A stretch of DNA of 64,000 nt from Lachnospiraceae bacterium KM106-2. GTDB taxonomy: Bacteria > Bacillota > Clostridia > Lachnospirales > Lachnospiraceae. The notes beneath the pieces were generated by a model, which saw only the letters and a list, made by a program, of their open reading frames with translations, was not told the origin of the DNA and did not search any database. Every line of letters starts with the position of its first letter. Positions within the stretch are counted from its first letter, which is position 1. The translations under genes were made by a program, and so were the position numbers. Shown here one piece after another: positions 1-9,575 of this stretch. The stretch lies in contig AP018794.1 of NCBI GenBank assembly GCA_009731425.1, positions 1,619,960 through 1,683,959 on the forward strand, written 5' to 3'.

Positions 1-58
1 CTAATCCTTAAACAGTACTATTATAGCTTATTCAACCTATAAACACAATAGATAATTT

Positions 59-1057
59 CTACGCCTGCGGATTCAGGCCAAAATGACGATATGCCAGATC
101 TGTTACCATACGCCCTCTTGGTGTCCGACATAACAGACCATTCTTAATAAGATATGGCTCATAAACATCCTCGATCGTTCCTGAGTCCTCTCCGATCGCT
201 GCTGCGATCGTATCAAGTCCGACTGGTTTCCCAGAGAACTTCTCGATCATTGTTACAAGAATCTCGCGATCGATATGATCTAGCCCAAGCTTGTCTACTT
301 CTAGAAGATCTAACGCAAAGTTTGCAACTTCACCTGTTATCTTACCATTGTATTTTACCTGTGCAAAATCTCTCACTCGTTTTAATAATCGATTTGCTAA
401 ACGAGGGGTTCCTCTTGATCTTCTCGCGATCTCTAAAGCGCCATCTTCATCAATCTCTACTTCAAATACTCCTGCACTACGAATAATGATCTCTCTTAAT
501 TCTTCTGTTGAATAGAACTCCAAACGATTTACCACACCAAAACGATCACGAAGAGGTGCTGTAAGCATACCAGCTCGTGTTGTAGCCCCCACTAATGTAA
601 ATTTAGGGAGATCCAATCGAATGCTTCTTGCACTGGCACCTTTACCGATCACGATATCGATCACATAATCTTCCATAGCAGGATAGAGAACTTCCTCTAC
701 CTGGCGATTTAAACGATGGATCTCATCTACAAATAATAGGTCACCATCTTGCAGATTATTTAAAATCGCCGCCATCTCACCTGGCTTTTCAATCGCAGGA
801 CCACTTGTTACCTTAAGATTAACACCCATTTCATTAGCGATAATCCCAGCTAACGTTGTCTTACCAAGTCCAGGAGGTCCATAAAAAAGCACATGATCAA
901 GTGGTTCATGTCTTTGCTTGGCAGCCTCGATATAAATTTTCAAATTGCTCTTGGCCTTATTCTGTCCAATATAATCTTTTAATAGCTGAGGTCGAAGATG
1001 ATTCTCGATCTTCATATCCTCGTCCATCAGCTCCGTACTAATCACACGCTTTTCCAT
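59..1057 (-). CDS. ruvB: Holliday junction branch migration helicase RuvB
   Basis: RuvB is the hexameric AAA+ motor that, with RuvA, drives branch migration of Holliday junctions in recombinational repair. The 332-residue length is normal for the family. Walker A (GPPGLGKTT) lies at about residues 60-68, Walker B (LLFVDEIH) at about 107-114, the sensor region reads VGATTRAG, and the C-terminal winged helix ends in TPRGR. The ATG at 1057 has an AGAGAGG ribosome binding site. It follows ruvA by about 33 bp on the same strand, the usual ruvAB order, so the two are probably co-transcribed. No terminator is visible in the last 58 bases before the window edge, so the operon may continue beyond it. 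Confidence 0.98.
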   Translation of the reverse strand: MEKRVISTELMDEDMKIENHLRPQLLKDYIGQNKAKSNLKIYIEAAKQRHEPLDHVLFYGPPGLGKTTLAGIIANEMGVNLKVTSGPAIEKPGEMAAILNNLQDGDLLFVDEIHRLNRQVEEVLYPAMEDYVIDIVIGKGASARSIRLDLPKFTLVGATTRAGMLTAPLRDRFGVVNRLEFYSTEELREIIIRSAGVFEVEIDEDGALEIARRSRGTPRLANRLLKRVRDFAQVKYNGKITGEVANFALDLLEVDKLGLDHIDREILVTMIEKFSGKPVGLDTIAAAIGEDSGTIEDVYEPYLIKNGLLCRTPRGRMVTDLAYRHFGLNPQA

Positions 1058-1090
1058 CGTTACAAACCTCTCTCAATCTGTCTATCCACA

Positions 1091-1744
1091 TTACAGAATC
1101 GAAATATTCTTCAAACTCAACTTCAATACAGATTCAACATCCATATCTTTTGTAATCGTCACCTGACGTACCATCTTCATCGCATCTGTACTGCTATATC
1201 CTAACGCTACCAATGCTGCTACTGCATCCGCACGGACACTTGCCACATTTGCTTCTGCTGTCACGCCACCCTCTAAATTAAGCGTAACTTGTTCTGTCGT
1301 CTCAACTTGTTTACTTTGAATTGAGTGTTCTAATGTCTCTTCTAGATCTAATTTATCTTTCAATTCTAAAATCAGCTTACTAGCTGTCTTCGCACCGATA
1401 CCAGGTGCTTTGGCAATTGTCTTAGCATCTCCTGCTAATACAGCAAATCTTAAATCATCCGTAGATATCGTAGATAAAATTCCTAATGCCGCTTTTGGTC
1501 CAATACCATTCACGGTGATCAATAACTTAAATACCTTAAGGGAATCTTTTGTTAAGAATCCGTATAATGCCAATGCATCTTCCCTAACATACATATATGT
1601 ATGGATTCTCACGGTATCACCGATATTAGGAAGGGCCTCAACTACAGAATATGGTACTTTAATCTCATATCCAATACTATTACACTCTATTACGATCGAC
1701 TCTTCAGAAACGTCGATTAATTCACCTTTTATATATGATATCAT
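1091..1744 (-). CDS. ruvA: Holliday junction DNA-binding protein RuvA
   Basis: RuvA is the tetrameric protein that binds the four-way junction and loads RuvB. The N-terminal OB fold ([12 protein letters not shown]) is followed by two helix-hairpin-helix motifs, seen as [13 protein letters not shown] and [14 protein letters not shown] short acidic linker then leads to the C-terminal RuvB-contact domain ([14 protein letters not shown]). At 217 residues it is slightly longer than the typical 200, and the extra length sits in the linker. It directly precedes ruvB. The ATG at 1744 fits the conserved start of the family. Confidence 0.97.
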   Translation of the reverse strand: MISYIKGELIDVSEESIVIECNSIGYEIKVPYSVVEALPNIGDTVRIHTYMYVREDALALYGFLTKDSLKVFKLLITVNGIGPKAALGILSTISTDDLRFAVLAGDAKTIAKAPGIGAKTASKLILELKDKLDLEETLEHSIQSKQVETTEQVTLNLEGGVTAEANVASVRADAVAALVALGYSSTDAMKMVRQVTITKDMDVESVLKLSLKNISIL

Positions 1745-1829
1745 CTCTACACCTACATTTTATATTTGCAAACTGATACGTTTTACATACTATAATATTA
1801 GAACAAAAGTTCGATATTGTCAATCCTGA

Positions 1830-3410
1830 CTACATGAGCGTAGAGAACATATTTAAGACACTTTGTCTTGCCTTTAACCATAATGGTCGGTTCTTCCACT
1901 CTTCATACGTTACTTCGACACATTCATCCATTGTACTAAGAAGATCTTTCTTAATCGTATCGACAATCTTCTCTTCTGCCATAAACACTCCGCATTCATA
2001 TTGCAGATAAAAACTACGATAATCCATATTGATCGTACCGACGATGGCACTATCCTCATTGATGATCGTTTTTGCATGAATAAATCCTGGTTTATATTCA
2101 TATATTCGGACTCCATTTTGTAGCAAGTATCCATAATTATAATTGGTCAAATACTTTACATTTTTCTTATCCGGAATATATGGAGTAATGATCCTAACAT
2201 CAACTCCCGACTTAGCCGCAACCACTAATAATTCTTTCATATTATCTTCAATGATCAGATATGGCGTTGTAATATATAAGAACTCGTTCGAATAAGAGAT
2301 CATCTGCTGATATACATTTTCAATCGGATTATTGGGATTATTGGCAGGTCCATCAGAGATTACTTGACAAAATCCATCATTCTGCTCAAATTTCGCTGTC
2401 GGACGATATTTATCATAATTAATAAAATTTCCACTGCCACTTGCTTCCCACATTTGAAAGAATGTGACCGTAAGTCCCCATACTGCATCACCGACTACTT
2501 TAATTCCATTATCTTTCCACTCACCAAAGCGATTGATCAAATTAGCATATTCGTCTGCTAAGTTAAATCCACCGGTATAGCCAATATTCCCATCTACAAC
2601 TAAAATCTTTTCATGACTTCGATAGTTCATATAAAGCTTATCTGTATATTTATGGATTGGGTTAAAGACACGAATCTGAAACCCCTCTTCTTCTAGCGAA
2701 TGACGAAATCCCTTTTGCGTCCTGAGCATCGCTCCAAAGTCATCGTATAAAAATAATACTTCGACTCCTTCCTTGATCTTTCTCGTTAAGATTTCATGAA
2801 AATGATCCCATAATCCACCTTCTGCAACAATATAAAAATTGATCAGAATGAATTTCTCTGCCTTCTCTAACTCGTCAAACATATCTGCAAAGGCATCTTC
2901 TGCCATCGGGAAATACTCTAAGTTATTGTTTTTGAATAACGGGAATCCTTCACTCCTCATATATTTAGGCATTCTAGCTTTGGATGGATACTTTTCGATA
3001 AATTGCTCTATGATTCCATCTTCTTGCTTTAAGAAAGAGAACCCATGGCGGAATTTAGCCAATACTCTCTCTTCAATTTTCTTCTTTGACGTTGATTTTC
3101 CCCATAATGCATACATGATCTGACCAGTAAAAGGTAATATCAATGCAATACAGATCCATGATATTTTATAAGAAGGGCTCTTATTATCATTCACTAAACT
3201 GATAATGATAATAAGACTTAACAATTCTAAGATAGCATAAATATAGATTGTATAAGAACTTAATATAAACGGTAATAGAATTAAAATGAGGAACTGTAAT
3301 AAGACAAGCATGGCAACAACAAAAGCTCTTAAAAATCCACTTAAACTGCTTTTGATACGGCCTTGAATCGTCTTACGCAATTTATTTGTTTGTCTCTTTT
3401 CTTCACTCAT
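1830..3410 (-). CDS. cls: cardiolipin synthase (phospholipase D family)
   Basis: This membrane enzyme condenses two phosphatidylglycerols into cardiolipin and glycerol. The N-terminal third carries three hydrophobic segments (near residues 30-55, 58-75 and 85-105), matching the PLDc_N region. Two HKD catalytic motifs follow: HEKILVVDG at roughly residue 265 and HAKTIINEDSAIVG in the last quarter. Length (526) is normal for the Firmicute type. It starts at an ATG with a purine-rich upstream sequence. It is monocistronic by context, being convergent with nothing and separated by 222 bp from the divergent exonuclease gene. Which cardiolipin synthase paralogue it is cannot be told. Confidence 0.93.
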   Translation of the reverse strand: MSEEKRQTNKLRKTIQGRIKSSLSGFLRAFVVAMLVLLQFLILILLPFILSSYTIYIYAILELLSLIIIISLVNDNKSPSYKISWICIALILPFTGQIMYALWGKSTSKKKIEERVLAKFRHGFSFLKQEDGIIEQFIEKYPSKARMPKYMRSEGFPLFKNNNLEYFPMAEDAFADMFDELEKAEKFILINFYIVAEGGLWDHFHEILTRKIKEGVEVLFLYDDFGAMLRTQKGFRHSLEEEGFQIRVFNPIHKYTDKLYMNYRSHEKILVVDGNIGYTGGFNLADEYANLINRFGEWKDNGIKVVGDAVWGLTVTFFQMWEASGSGNFINYDKYRPTAKFEQNDGFCQVISDGPANNPNNPIENVYQQMISYSNEFLYITTPYLIIEDNMKELLVVAAKSGVDVRIITPYIPDKKNVKYLTNYNYGYLLQNGVRIYEYKPGFIHAKTIINEDSAIVGTINMDYRSFYLQYECGVFMAEEKIVDTIKKDLLSTMDECVEVTYEEWKNRPLWLKARQSVLNMFSTLM

Positions 3411-3567
3411 ACGTTTTTTCCTTTCTTTTATGTTTAATATGCAAGAGCCTAGCTATGTATTATTCATTTTGACTCTATTCTAGCATATCCAAAAGTCATA
3501 CTATTAGTCAATTTACCAAAGCATTACAGGATATTATACCACACGATTGCAGTAAAACAAAGAACAA

Positions 3568-3596
3568 TTGCTATGTTATTTTACATATGTTATTAT
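3568..3596 (+). promoter_or_regulatory. candidate sigma-A promoter for the YprB-like gene
   Basis: TTGCTA at 3568-3573 and TATTAT at 3591-3596 are separated by exactly 17 bases, about 35 bp ahead of the TTG start codon at 3633. This is inferred from sequence only. Confidence 0.5.
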
Positions 3597-3632
3597 TTGT
3601 ATTAAGATTAGAAACAGAAAAGAGGTACTATT

Positions 3633-4724
3633 TTGATACAAATTGCGAAACAAATTTCCGTAACATCCCATTACCAATTTTCTTCCCAAACCAATTTAGA
3701 AGATTTACTTTTCTTTGATATAGAAACGACTGGTTTTTCTGCCGAAGTAACCAGCCTATACCTGATCGGCTGTATCTATTACAAAAATGATGCGTTTCAT
3801 CTGATCCAATGGTTCGCCGATGACTATCAAAGTGAAAAGCTTGTACTGACTGCATTTCTAGAGTTTACCAAAGAATATAAGACCTTGATCCATTACAATG
3901 GACAAGGGTTTGATATCCCTTATCTGCAGAAGAAATGCGCTCAATATAAGATCAGTTATGATTTTACAGCCTTGGAAAGTCTTGATATTTACAAGAAGCT
4001 CTTCCCTTATAAAGCAATTCTGAACCTTGCGAATTATAAGCAAAAGACAATCGAAGAATATCTTGGAATCAAGCGGGAAGATACCTTTAGCGGCGGAGAT
4101 CTCATCCATGTATATGGAAGTTATTTAAAAGCGAAATTATCAGGTGATCATGACAAAGAGAAAGAATATCTTGCTCCTCTTCTTCTCCATAATGAAGACG
4201 ATCTACAAGGGCTAGTAACGATCACGGAAATACTTAATTTAAGAGATGTCCTTACCCTCCCATGGGTGGTAACCAAAACCGAACAGGATAACGATCAATT
4301 CATCCTTCATGCAACCCTTCCAAAGTATCTTAAAAATCCAATTTCTTTTGGAAATAACCTAGTAACCGTCAACGGATTTGAAGATCAAGGTATCATTCGT
4401 GTGAAAATTTACAAAGATGAGCTTAAATTCTTCTATAGTAATTATAAAGATTATTACTACCTTCCAAAAGAAGACATGGCAATTCATAAAAGTGTTGCTT
4501 TCTATGTAGATAAAGAATTTCGTACGAAAGCAAAAGCAGCAAACTGTTATAGTAAAAAGACCGGATGTTTTGTCGTTCAATATGGAGAACGGTTAAGTCC
4601 ATACTTTAAGATCGAATATCACGACAAAGAAACCTATATTGAGCTTACTGATGATTTTCTCGCCAACCAAGCTCAATTAAATATCTACGCAAATCACTTA
4701 GTCAAAAAGCTTTGTACAAAATAA
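3633..4724 (+). CDS. YprB-like ribonuclease H-fold 3'-5' exonuclease
   Basis: The protein belongs to the DEDD exonuclease superfamily (YprB/RNase H-like type). Residues 28-34 give motif I (FDIETTG). HYNGQGFDIPYL near residue 88 is motif II, and HNEDDLQG near 186 supplies the third acidic cluster. Its substrate, DNA or RNA, is not known. The roughly 165-residue C-terminal part after the nuclease fold is not recognised here. Translation appears to start at TTG (3633), chosen because AGAGG lies 7 bases upstream and the next residues run straight into the domain. It is followed by a strong bidirectional terminator. Confidence 0.8.
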   Translation: MIQIAKQISVTSHYQFSSQTNLEDLLFFDIETTGFSAEVTSLYLIGCIYYKNDAFHLIQWFADDYQSEKLVLTAFLEFTKEYKTLIHYNGQGFDIPYLQKKCAQYKISYDFTALESLDIYKKLFPYKAILNLANYKQKTIEEYLGIKREDTFSGGDLIHVYGSYLKAKLSGDHDKEKEYLAPLLLHNEDDLQGLVTITEILNLRDVLTLPWVVTKTEQDNDQFILHATLPKYLKNPISFGNNLVTVNGFEDQGIIRVKIYKDELKFFYSNYKDYYYLPKEDMAIHKSVAFYVDKEFRTKAKAANCYSKKTGCFVVQYGERLSPYFKIEYHDKETYIELTDDFLANQAQLNIYANHLVKKLCTK

Positions 4725-4769
4725 AGTAAAAGAGACAGCTTATCCATTCAAGCTGTCTCTTTTTACTTT
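4723..4769. terminator. bidirectional rho-independent terminator
   Basis: A long A-rich/U-rich stem with core GAGACAGCT/AGCTGTCTC and a 10-base loop separates two convergent genes. It overlaps the last bases of both, and either strand ends in a T-run. Confidence 0.92.
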
Positions 4770-5736
4770 ATTTTTTAGCTGTCATATTCATACTTACAAC
4801 CTTCGAGGCATCCGTTTTTATACTGAAAATGTAGTCAGGCTGTTGATCTTCTTTCGTTTTATAATCATCCGTATAATAGAGTTTAATCTTAGCATTTCCT
4901 TCAGACTTAGCTTTAAATTGGAAGCAATGTCTTCCCTTGGTTCCCATTTTCAATCCCTCTGTGATCTTCTTCTCCTTTACGAATGACAAATTGTCCCCTT
5001 CAATGGAATACACTAAATAAGGTCCGTTCTTCATATCTTCTTCTAGTTGTACCCAAAGTGTGCCATCTCCATCAATAAATCCACCGATAACCTCATTTGT
5101 ATCGACGCCGCTATCTTTTTTTGTATTTCTGTCATAAATAGAAAGGGATTTCATCCATTGATCTATAATATCATAGTAATTCTCTGCAAAATCAAAGCTA
5201 ACTGCCGTATGATACCTCAAATTCCAATCATCCGTCTGGACGATCACATCGCGATTTGAGATACTTTCATTATCCTTCATTGTCTGATAAGAAACTTTAT
5301 ACGCCGGATAGGACAATGTCTCACTTAAGTAATCATCTTGTTGAATCGAATAAGAGGTTACTTTACCTTCCTGTTTCTCGATTAGCTTTCTAATGGCATT
5401 TTCACCATGATCAGAAGCTTCTAAACGCTCATTTACAATGGTAACCGTATTATCTACAAGCTCCTCTTCGCGAAAAGTGCCTGTACTCTTTTTTGATTTG
5501 CTTACCTGTACTGCAGCTGACTGATAGCCATTATTAACAATAACCAGATCCGACTTCTGCTTATTTTTATTTTCCGTTACTTCCTTCGTTTTCTTCTTTT
5601 TGGAAGTCTCCACCTTCTCAGGATGTTCCTTTGTAACCTTATCTTGATCACATCCATATAAACTAAAAATCAGCATAGTAAAAACACCCAATATACACAT
5701 TTTTCTTCGCATTGATCTGTGAACTGAACTCATCAT
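4768..5736 (-). CDS. predicted secreted lipoprotein of unknown function
   Basis: The first 29 residues form a lipoprotein signal peptide: basic start (MRRK), hydrophobic core (ILGVFTMLIFSL) and lipobox LYGC, so the mature protein should be anchored to the outer face of the membrane at the cysteine. A lysine-rich low-complexity spacer of about 40 residues follows, then a roughly 250-residue domain that I do not recognise. The C-terminal portion (FQFKAKSEGNAKIKLYYTDDY) resembles a beta-sandwich proteinase-inhibitor-like fold, but that is only an impression. GGGAGG lies just ahead of two consecutive ATG codons (5736 and 5733), and either could be used. Confidence 0.75.
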   Translation of the reverse strand: MMSSVHRSMRRKMCILGVFTMLIFSLYGCDQDKVTKEHPEKVETSKKKKTKEVTENKNKQKSDLVIVNNGYQSAAVQVSKSKKSTGTFREEELVDNTVTIVNERLEASDHGENAIRKLIEKQEGKVTSYSIQQDDYLSETLSYPAYKVSYQTMKDNESISNRDVIVQTDDWNLRYHTAVSFDFAENYYDIIDQWMKSLSIYDRNTKKDSGVDTNEVIGGFIDGDGTLWVQLEEDMKNGPYLVYSIEGDNLSFVKEKKITEGLKMGTKGRHCFQFKAKSEGNAKIKLYYTDDYKTKEDQQPDYIFSIKTDASKVVSMNMTAKK

Positions 5737-5916
5737 ATACCTCCCACTAATGCCTCATTAAGACTAATACATTATAAATCCATTTTGCTGTATGTATCCT
5801 AGTATTCGTGGTTTTATTTTAATTCATTCATTTTTCTTTCATTCGTTCACGTATTAAATCATAATGATTGTAACACTTTCGAAGATTATTGTAAATAATT
5901 GGTTCTACTGTTGATT

Positions 5917-6882
5917 TTATTTTTCATCTTCTATCTCTGCTAAAAACTTGAGATATAACAAGCATAACTCTTTACAGATTCTTATACCGAATCTTTCCTT
6001 CGTTATATTAAGCATGTTTGCTTTAAAGATTCCTTCACTCCCTGCTTTCTTATTTTTATCCAATTCCATCGTATCAACAAACTTCTTACCATTTGTAGAA
6101 ATTGATAGAATTGCACGAATATATGTCTTCCCATGATTTGAGATATCATATCTCCGGCAAAATACAGAACCGATCTCTTCTCCATCATCAAAGCTTGTCT
6201 GCTCCTGCTCGTTAAATAAATACTGCCCCTTTTGCATGGCATCCACCTTACTATTATTAAAATAGTATGTCTTATTTGAATGCAGCAAATAAGTAAACGT
6301 GGTACGTTTCTCTTCGCTGGTCAACTCTTGTATGCTGATCTCGCCTTCTTGTGTGCCCTCAAGCCACATCCACTCTGTCTCATGACAAGGAAATGTATAG
6401 GCCAGTGTAATAAAAAAATCAGATTCACTAAACTTATAGCCTGGCTTGCTTAAGAACACACACATAGTAGCATTAATCTTTTCTAATATACGCGTCAGTT
6501 GCTGGTTCGGATCGGAAGCGACTTTCGGAGCCTCTATCTGATGATTATAGACCTGTGCGATCTTTGATCTCAACGTCGCTAATTCATAATTATTTAAAGC
6601 AATTTCACTTTCCTCTAGATAGTGGTAAAATGTTACCTCATTATTCAACTTTAATAGCTGATCATACTCTTTGGAATAAGAAATCCAGTTTCGATATCCG
6701 TTTACAAGGAAAATAGCGATTACTACAATGAACGTTAAGATAATTCCTACCTTGGTCAGATCCCCACTCGGAGATTTCAGTTTCAGTTTAACACCAAACT
6801 GCCCAATGATAACAGTAAACCATATTGACGGTATGGTAATTACTAAAGTATACATTATCCAATGTTTTTTAAACCACTCCAT
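5917..6882 (-). CDS. membrane protein of unknown function with two N-terminal helices
   Basis: Two hydrophobic segments (about residues 10-29 and 45-61) anchor a roughly 255-residue soluble part that contains a predicted helical stretch and then a mixed domain. No known family was recognised. The gene starts 2 bp after the stop of the small ORF upstream, with the ribosome binding site (AGTAAGG) overlapping that stop. The two are therefore almost certainly one transcription unit and may act together. There is no clear terminator downstream within 180 bp. Confidence 0.7.
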   Translation of the reverse strand: MEWFKKHWIMYTLVITIPSIWFTVIIGQFGVKLKLKSPSGDLTKVGIILTFIVVIAIFLVNGYRNWISYSKEYDQLLKLNNEVTFYHYLEESEIALNNYELATLRSKIAQVYNHQIEAPKVASDPNQQLTRILEKINATMCVFLSKPGYKFSESDFFITLAYTFPCHETEWMWLEGTQEGEISIQELTSEEKRTTFTYLLHSNKTYYFNNSKVDAMQKGQYLFNEQEQTSFDDGEEIGSVFCRRYDISNHGKTYIRAILSISTNGKKFVDTMELDKNKKAGSEGIFKANMLNITKERFGIRICKELCLLYLKFLAEIEDEK

Positions 6883-6884
6883 CC

Positions 6885-7067
6885 TTACTCTTTACGTTTC
6901 CTTACCATACGTTTTATCTTCGCAAGTACTCTCTCATTTCTAAGCCCAAATACTTTTGTCTCTAAGATTGAATACTTGTCAGAATAATTTTTCACTTTTC
7001 TCCTGCCGTACACATCCATTTCCAAAATCGATTGGGATCCGTTGGAATTAGTCAGTACCTTTCCCAT
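6885..7067 (-). CDS. small basic protein (60 aa) with an internal imperfect repeat
   Basis: I place the start at ATG 7067 because a strong AAGGGGG ribosome binding site lies about 8 bases upstream. A longer reading from TTG at 7106 lacks one. The product contains two similar segments, SILEMDVYGRR and SILETKVFGLR, about 20 residues apart, and ends in a highly basic tail (KRMVRKRKE). No family was recognised. It is tightly coupled to the downstream membrane protein (2 bp gap), which supports it being a real gene. Confidence 0.6.
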   Translation of the reverse strand: MGKVLTNSNGSQSILEMDVYGRRKVKNYSDKYSILETKVFGLRNERVLAKIKRMVRKRKE

Positions 7068-7215
7068 TTTTTTTATCCCCCTTATCCATTTATTTATGAC
7101 CATCAATATACCTCATATTTTACCACTTATTTACAATCTATTCAAGTGCAGTGATTTTATTGACTGTACTTCTTGAATTGATTTCGTCTTATGTATGATT
7201 TTCTCGCATAGAGAA

Positions 7216-7241
7216 AGGCCACCTACTATAAAGGTTGGCCT
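7216..7241 (-). terminator. hairpin at the end of the 49-aa gene
   Basis: AGGCCAACCT pairs with AGGTGGCCT (one bulged base) and is followed on the minus strand by TTTCTC. It is a weak terminator candidate because the T-tract is short. Confidence 0.45.
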
Positions 7242-7375
7242 GTTGTCTTTTTCTCATATGCGATCAATACAATATCTTTATCTGTTTCCTTGCAAAGACT
7301 TTGTTCCAATTGGGATAATTCACTTCGTTCGTCATCCGAAATATCTGCTACTTTATAATCTTTGAATGTCTCCAT
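7226..7375 (-). CDS. small acidic protein, 49 aa, unrecognised
   Basis: This ORF runs from ATG 7375 to TAG 7226 and has an excellent ribosome binding site (GAGGTGA, 5 bases before ATG). The product starts METFKDYKVADISDDERSEL and ends AYEKKTTGQPL. It is acidic and probably helical, with one cysteine and no membrane segment. A hairpin (7216-7241) overlapping the stop codon may act as its terminator. No function can be assigned, and conservation in relatives would decide whether it is real. Confidence 0.55.
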   Translation of the reverse strand: METFKDYKVADISDDERSELSQLEQSLCKETDKDIVLIAYEKKTTGQPL

Positions 7376-7434
7376 TTTATCACCTCATCTTATAGTCTAT
7401 GATAAAAAGACAAGCGTTATTCCCATTAATAATG

Positions 7435-7472
7435 AAAAGCCTGGTACATTCAAATGGAAGTACTAGACTTTT
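7435..7472. terminator. imperfect hairpin between the 49-aa gene and rpmF
   Basis: AAAAG...CTTTT closes an imperfect stem with an inner GTAC/GTAC pairing and a loop of AAAT. It could be a secondary terminator behind rpmF or part of the leader of the 49-aa gene. Support is weak. Confidence 0.3.
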
Positions 7473-7501
7473 TTACTAATATGTATCTTATTATATGAAA
7501 A

Positions 7502-7535
7502 AAATAAGGGCTAGCGTAATCGCTAACCCTTATTT
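7502..7535 (-). terminator. rho-independent terminator of rpmF
   Basis: AAATAAGGG and TAGCG pair with CGCTA and CCCTTATTT around a 4-base loop. On the minus strand the stem runs into TTATTTTTTTC. It lies 16 bp after the rpmF stop and closes the pta-ackA-yceD-rpmF cluster. Confidence 0.92.
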
Positions 7536-7551
7536 CACTGCACTTATAAGA

Positions 7552-7731
7552 TTATTCAGCAGAGATGATTTCTTTCTTGTTGTAAGAACCACAAGATTTA
7601 CATACTCTATGTGGCATCATTAATTCTCCACATTTGCTGCATTTTACAAGATTTGGAGCAGACATTTTCCAGTTTGCTCTACGGCTATCTCTTCTAGCTT
7701 TAGAAGATTTATTCTTTGGACAGATAGACAT
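7552..7731 (-). CDS. rpmF: 50S ribosomal protein L32
   Basis: L32 is a small zinc-ribbon protein of the large ribosomal subunit. The product begins MSICPKNKSSKARRDSRRAN and contains two CxxC pairs (CSKCGEL and CKSCGS) that form the zinc site. I chose ATG 7731 rather than the GTG two codons earlier because GGAGG sits 7 bases upstream of the ATG and overlaps the last codons of yceD. There are 2 bp between the yceD stop and this start, indicating translational coupling. The 59-residue length is typical. Confidence 0.97.
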   Translation of the reverse strand: MSICPKNKSSKARRDSRRANWKMSAPNLVKCSKCGELMMPHRVCKSCGSYNKKEIISAE

Positions 7732-7733
7732 GG

Positions 7734-8261
7734 TCACACCTCCTTAAAATTGTTAAAAATGTCGCGGATTGCTGCCATTCTAGGATCAAGGCTTGTACTT
7801 TCACAAGAACAAGTACCATGATTAAGGTTCATTCCACATACATTGCAAAAGCCTTTGCAATCCTCTTTACAGAGAACGCTTATAGGAAAGTCGATTAAGA
7901 TTTCATCGTAAATCATTTGATCCACATCTAAATCAAACCCTTTTACATAATTGGCTTCATCTAATTCCTTGATTCTATCCTCATCAGATTCATTAAAATC
8001 AAGTTCTTTTGATACATGAATATCAAATTTTGTCTCCACATCATCAAGACAACGGCTGCAAGGAATCAAGACAGTTAGGTTAGTACTGGCTTCAATGGAT
8101 ACTCTCTTATCACCAAGGTGAGTAATCGTAAGTTCGACTGGATTCACCTCTCCAAAAGCGTAATCGGTTCCTTCCTGCTGAAATGTTTTTAATTCAAGCG
8201 GAGCCAAAATGTGTTCGACTTTGCCTTTAGTAGACATAATCTTTGATAAATTTACGAGCAT
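7734..8261 (-). CDS. yceD: DUF177/YceD family protein
   Basis: YceD (DUF177) proteins sit directly upstream of rpmF in many bacteria and are linked to ribosome or 23S rRNA maturation. Two paired cysteine motifs are visible, CSRC near residue 93 and CKEDCKGFCNVCG near 140, the latter typical of the Firmicute type. ATG 8261 is preferred because AGGTGAT lies just ahead of it. A GTG at 8270 would add three residues. The gene lies between ackA and rpmF on the same strand, the usual clostridial order. Confidence 0.9.
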   Translation of the reverse strand: MLVNLSKIMSTKGKVEHILAPLELKTFQQEGTDYAFGEVNPVELTITHLGDKRVSIEASTNLTVLIPCSRCLDDVETKFDIHVSKELDFNESDEDRIKELDEANYVKGFDLDVDQMIYDEILIDFPISVLCKEDCKGFCNVCGMNLNHGTCSCESTSLDPRMAAIRDIFNNFKEV

Positions 8262-8347
8262 GGGTATCACCTATTCTCTTAAAATTTCACACTTTTATTA
8301 TTATAACGACTGCGTTATATTTTGTCAACGGTTTTAGTTGGATTTTA

Positions 8348-9538
8348 TTAAACTAATGCAACAGTTTCTCTAGCAATCGCTAACTCTTCGTTAGTTGGGA
8401 TAACCATTACTTTTACTTTTGAATCAGGAGTTGAGATTACAACTTCTTCGCCTCTGATTCCATTCTTTTCTTGGTCTAATTCGATTCCTAAATATCCTAA
8501 ATGGGAACAAATTTGTGTTCTTGTATTTTTATCGTTTTCACCAAGACCAGCTGTAAAGCAGATTGCGTCAACACCGTTCATAGCTGCTGCGTAAGCACCA
8601 ATGTATTTTACTACACGGTAGCAGAATACGTCAATAGCTTCTTTTGCTAATTCATTTCCTTCAGCAGCTGCTGCTTCAAGGTCACGGAAATCTGAAGAAA
8701 GGTTACCTGACATACCATATACACCAGATTCTTTATTTAATACGTTCATCATTTCAGCTAAAGATTTTCCTTCTTTTTTAGCGATGAATTCGATGATAGC
8801 AGGATCGATATCACCAGAACGAGTTCCCATGATAAGACCTTCAAGTGGAGTAAGACCCATAGAAGTATCTACAGATTTACCATTTACTACTGCTGAACAG
8901 CTTGCACCGTTTCCTAAGTGACAAACAACGATCTTAGAGTTGTTAGGATCTAAGTTACCAACTTCCATAGCTCTTCCAGATACGAAGCTGTGGCTTGTTC
9001 CGTGGAAACCATATCTTCTTACTTTGTATTTGTCATAGTATGCACTTGGAAGACCATAAAGGTAAGCTTCTTTAGGCATTGTTTGATGGAAAGCAGTATC
9101 AAATACAGCTACCATTGGTACGTTTGGCATAAGAGCTTTACAAGCATCGATACCGATGATGTTTGCTGGGTTGTGTAATGGTGCTAAATCATTACATTCT
9201 TCGATAGCTTTTTCAACTTCTTCAGTAATTACTACAGAATGAGCGAATTTTTCTCCACCGTGAACAACTCTGTGTCCAACTGCATTGATTTCATCTAATG
9301 ATTTAATAACGCCGTGTTCTGCGTCAGTTAAAGCTGCTAATACCATTTGGATTGCTTTTTCATGAGTTGGCATTGCATCTTCGATTACAACTTTTTTACC
9401 ATCAGCTGTTTTGTGAGTTAATCTGCCATCGATGCCGATTCTTTCACAAAGACCTTGTGCTAAAGCTTGCTCAGTTTCTGAGTCAATTAATTGATATTTA
9501 AGGGAAGAACTTCCACAGTTAATTACTAATACGTTCAT
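8348..9538 (-). CDS. ackA: acetate kinase
   Basis: Acetate kinase converts acetyl phosphate and ADP to acetate and ATP, the main substrate-level phosphorylation step of acetate-forming fermentation. The N-terminal motif [22 protein letters not shown] near residue 89, FDTAFH near 147, the HGTSH region (YGFHGTSH) near 177, and GENDKNTR near the C-terminus are all present. The 396-residue length is standard. It follows pta by 37 bp in one operon. Codon choice is visibly more biased (highly expressed type) than in neighbouring accessory genes. Confidence 0.98.
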   Translation of the reverse strand: MNVLVINCGSSSLKYQLIDSETEQALAQGLCERIGIDGRLTHKTADGKKVVIEDAMPTHEKAIQMVLAALTDAEHGVIKSLDEINAVGHRVVHGGEKFAHSVVITEEVEKAIEECNDLAPLHNPANIIGIDACKALMPNVPMVAVFDTAFHQTMPKEAYLYGLPSAYYDKYKVRRYGFHGTSHSFVSGRAMEVGNLDPNNSKIVVCHLGNGASCSAVVNGKSVDTSMGLTPLEGLIMGTRSGDIDPAIIEFIAKKEGKSLAEMMNVLNKESGVYGMSGNLSSDFRDLEAAAAEGNELAKEAIDVFCYRVVKYIGAYAAAMNGVDAICFTAGLGENDKNTRTQICSHLGYLGIELDQEKNGIRGEEVVISTPDSKVKVMVIPTNEELAIARETVALV

Positions 9539-9575
9539 TTATAAACTCCTTTCGGTTACCGTCGATCTTAATTAA

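Noticed and set aside
1410..1829. Antisense ORF of 139 residues over ruvA
   Set aside because: Shadow of ruvA on the opposite strand with no own ribosome binding site.
5737..5916. Promoter or RNA in the 180-bp gap between the lipoprotein and the membrane protein
   Set aside because: The stretch is AT-rich without a convincing -35/-10 pair or stable hairpin.
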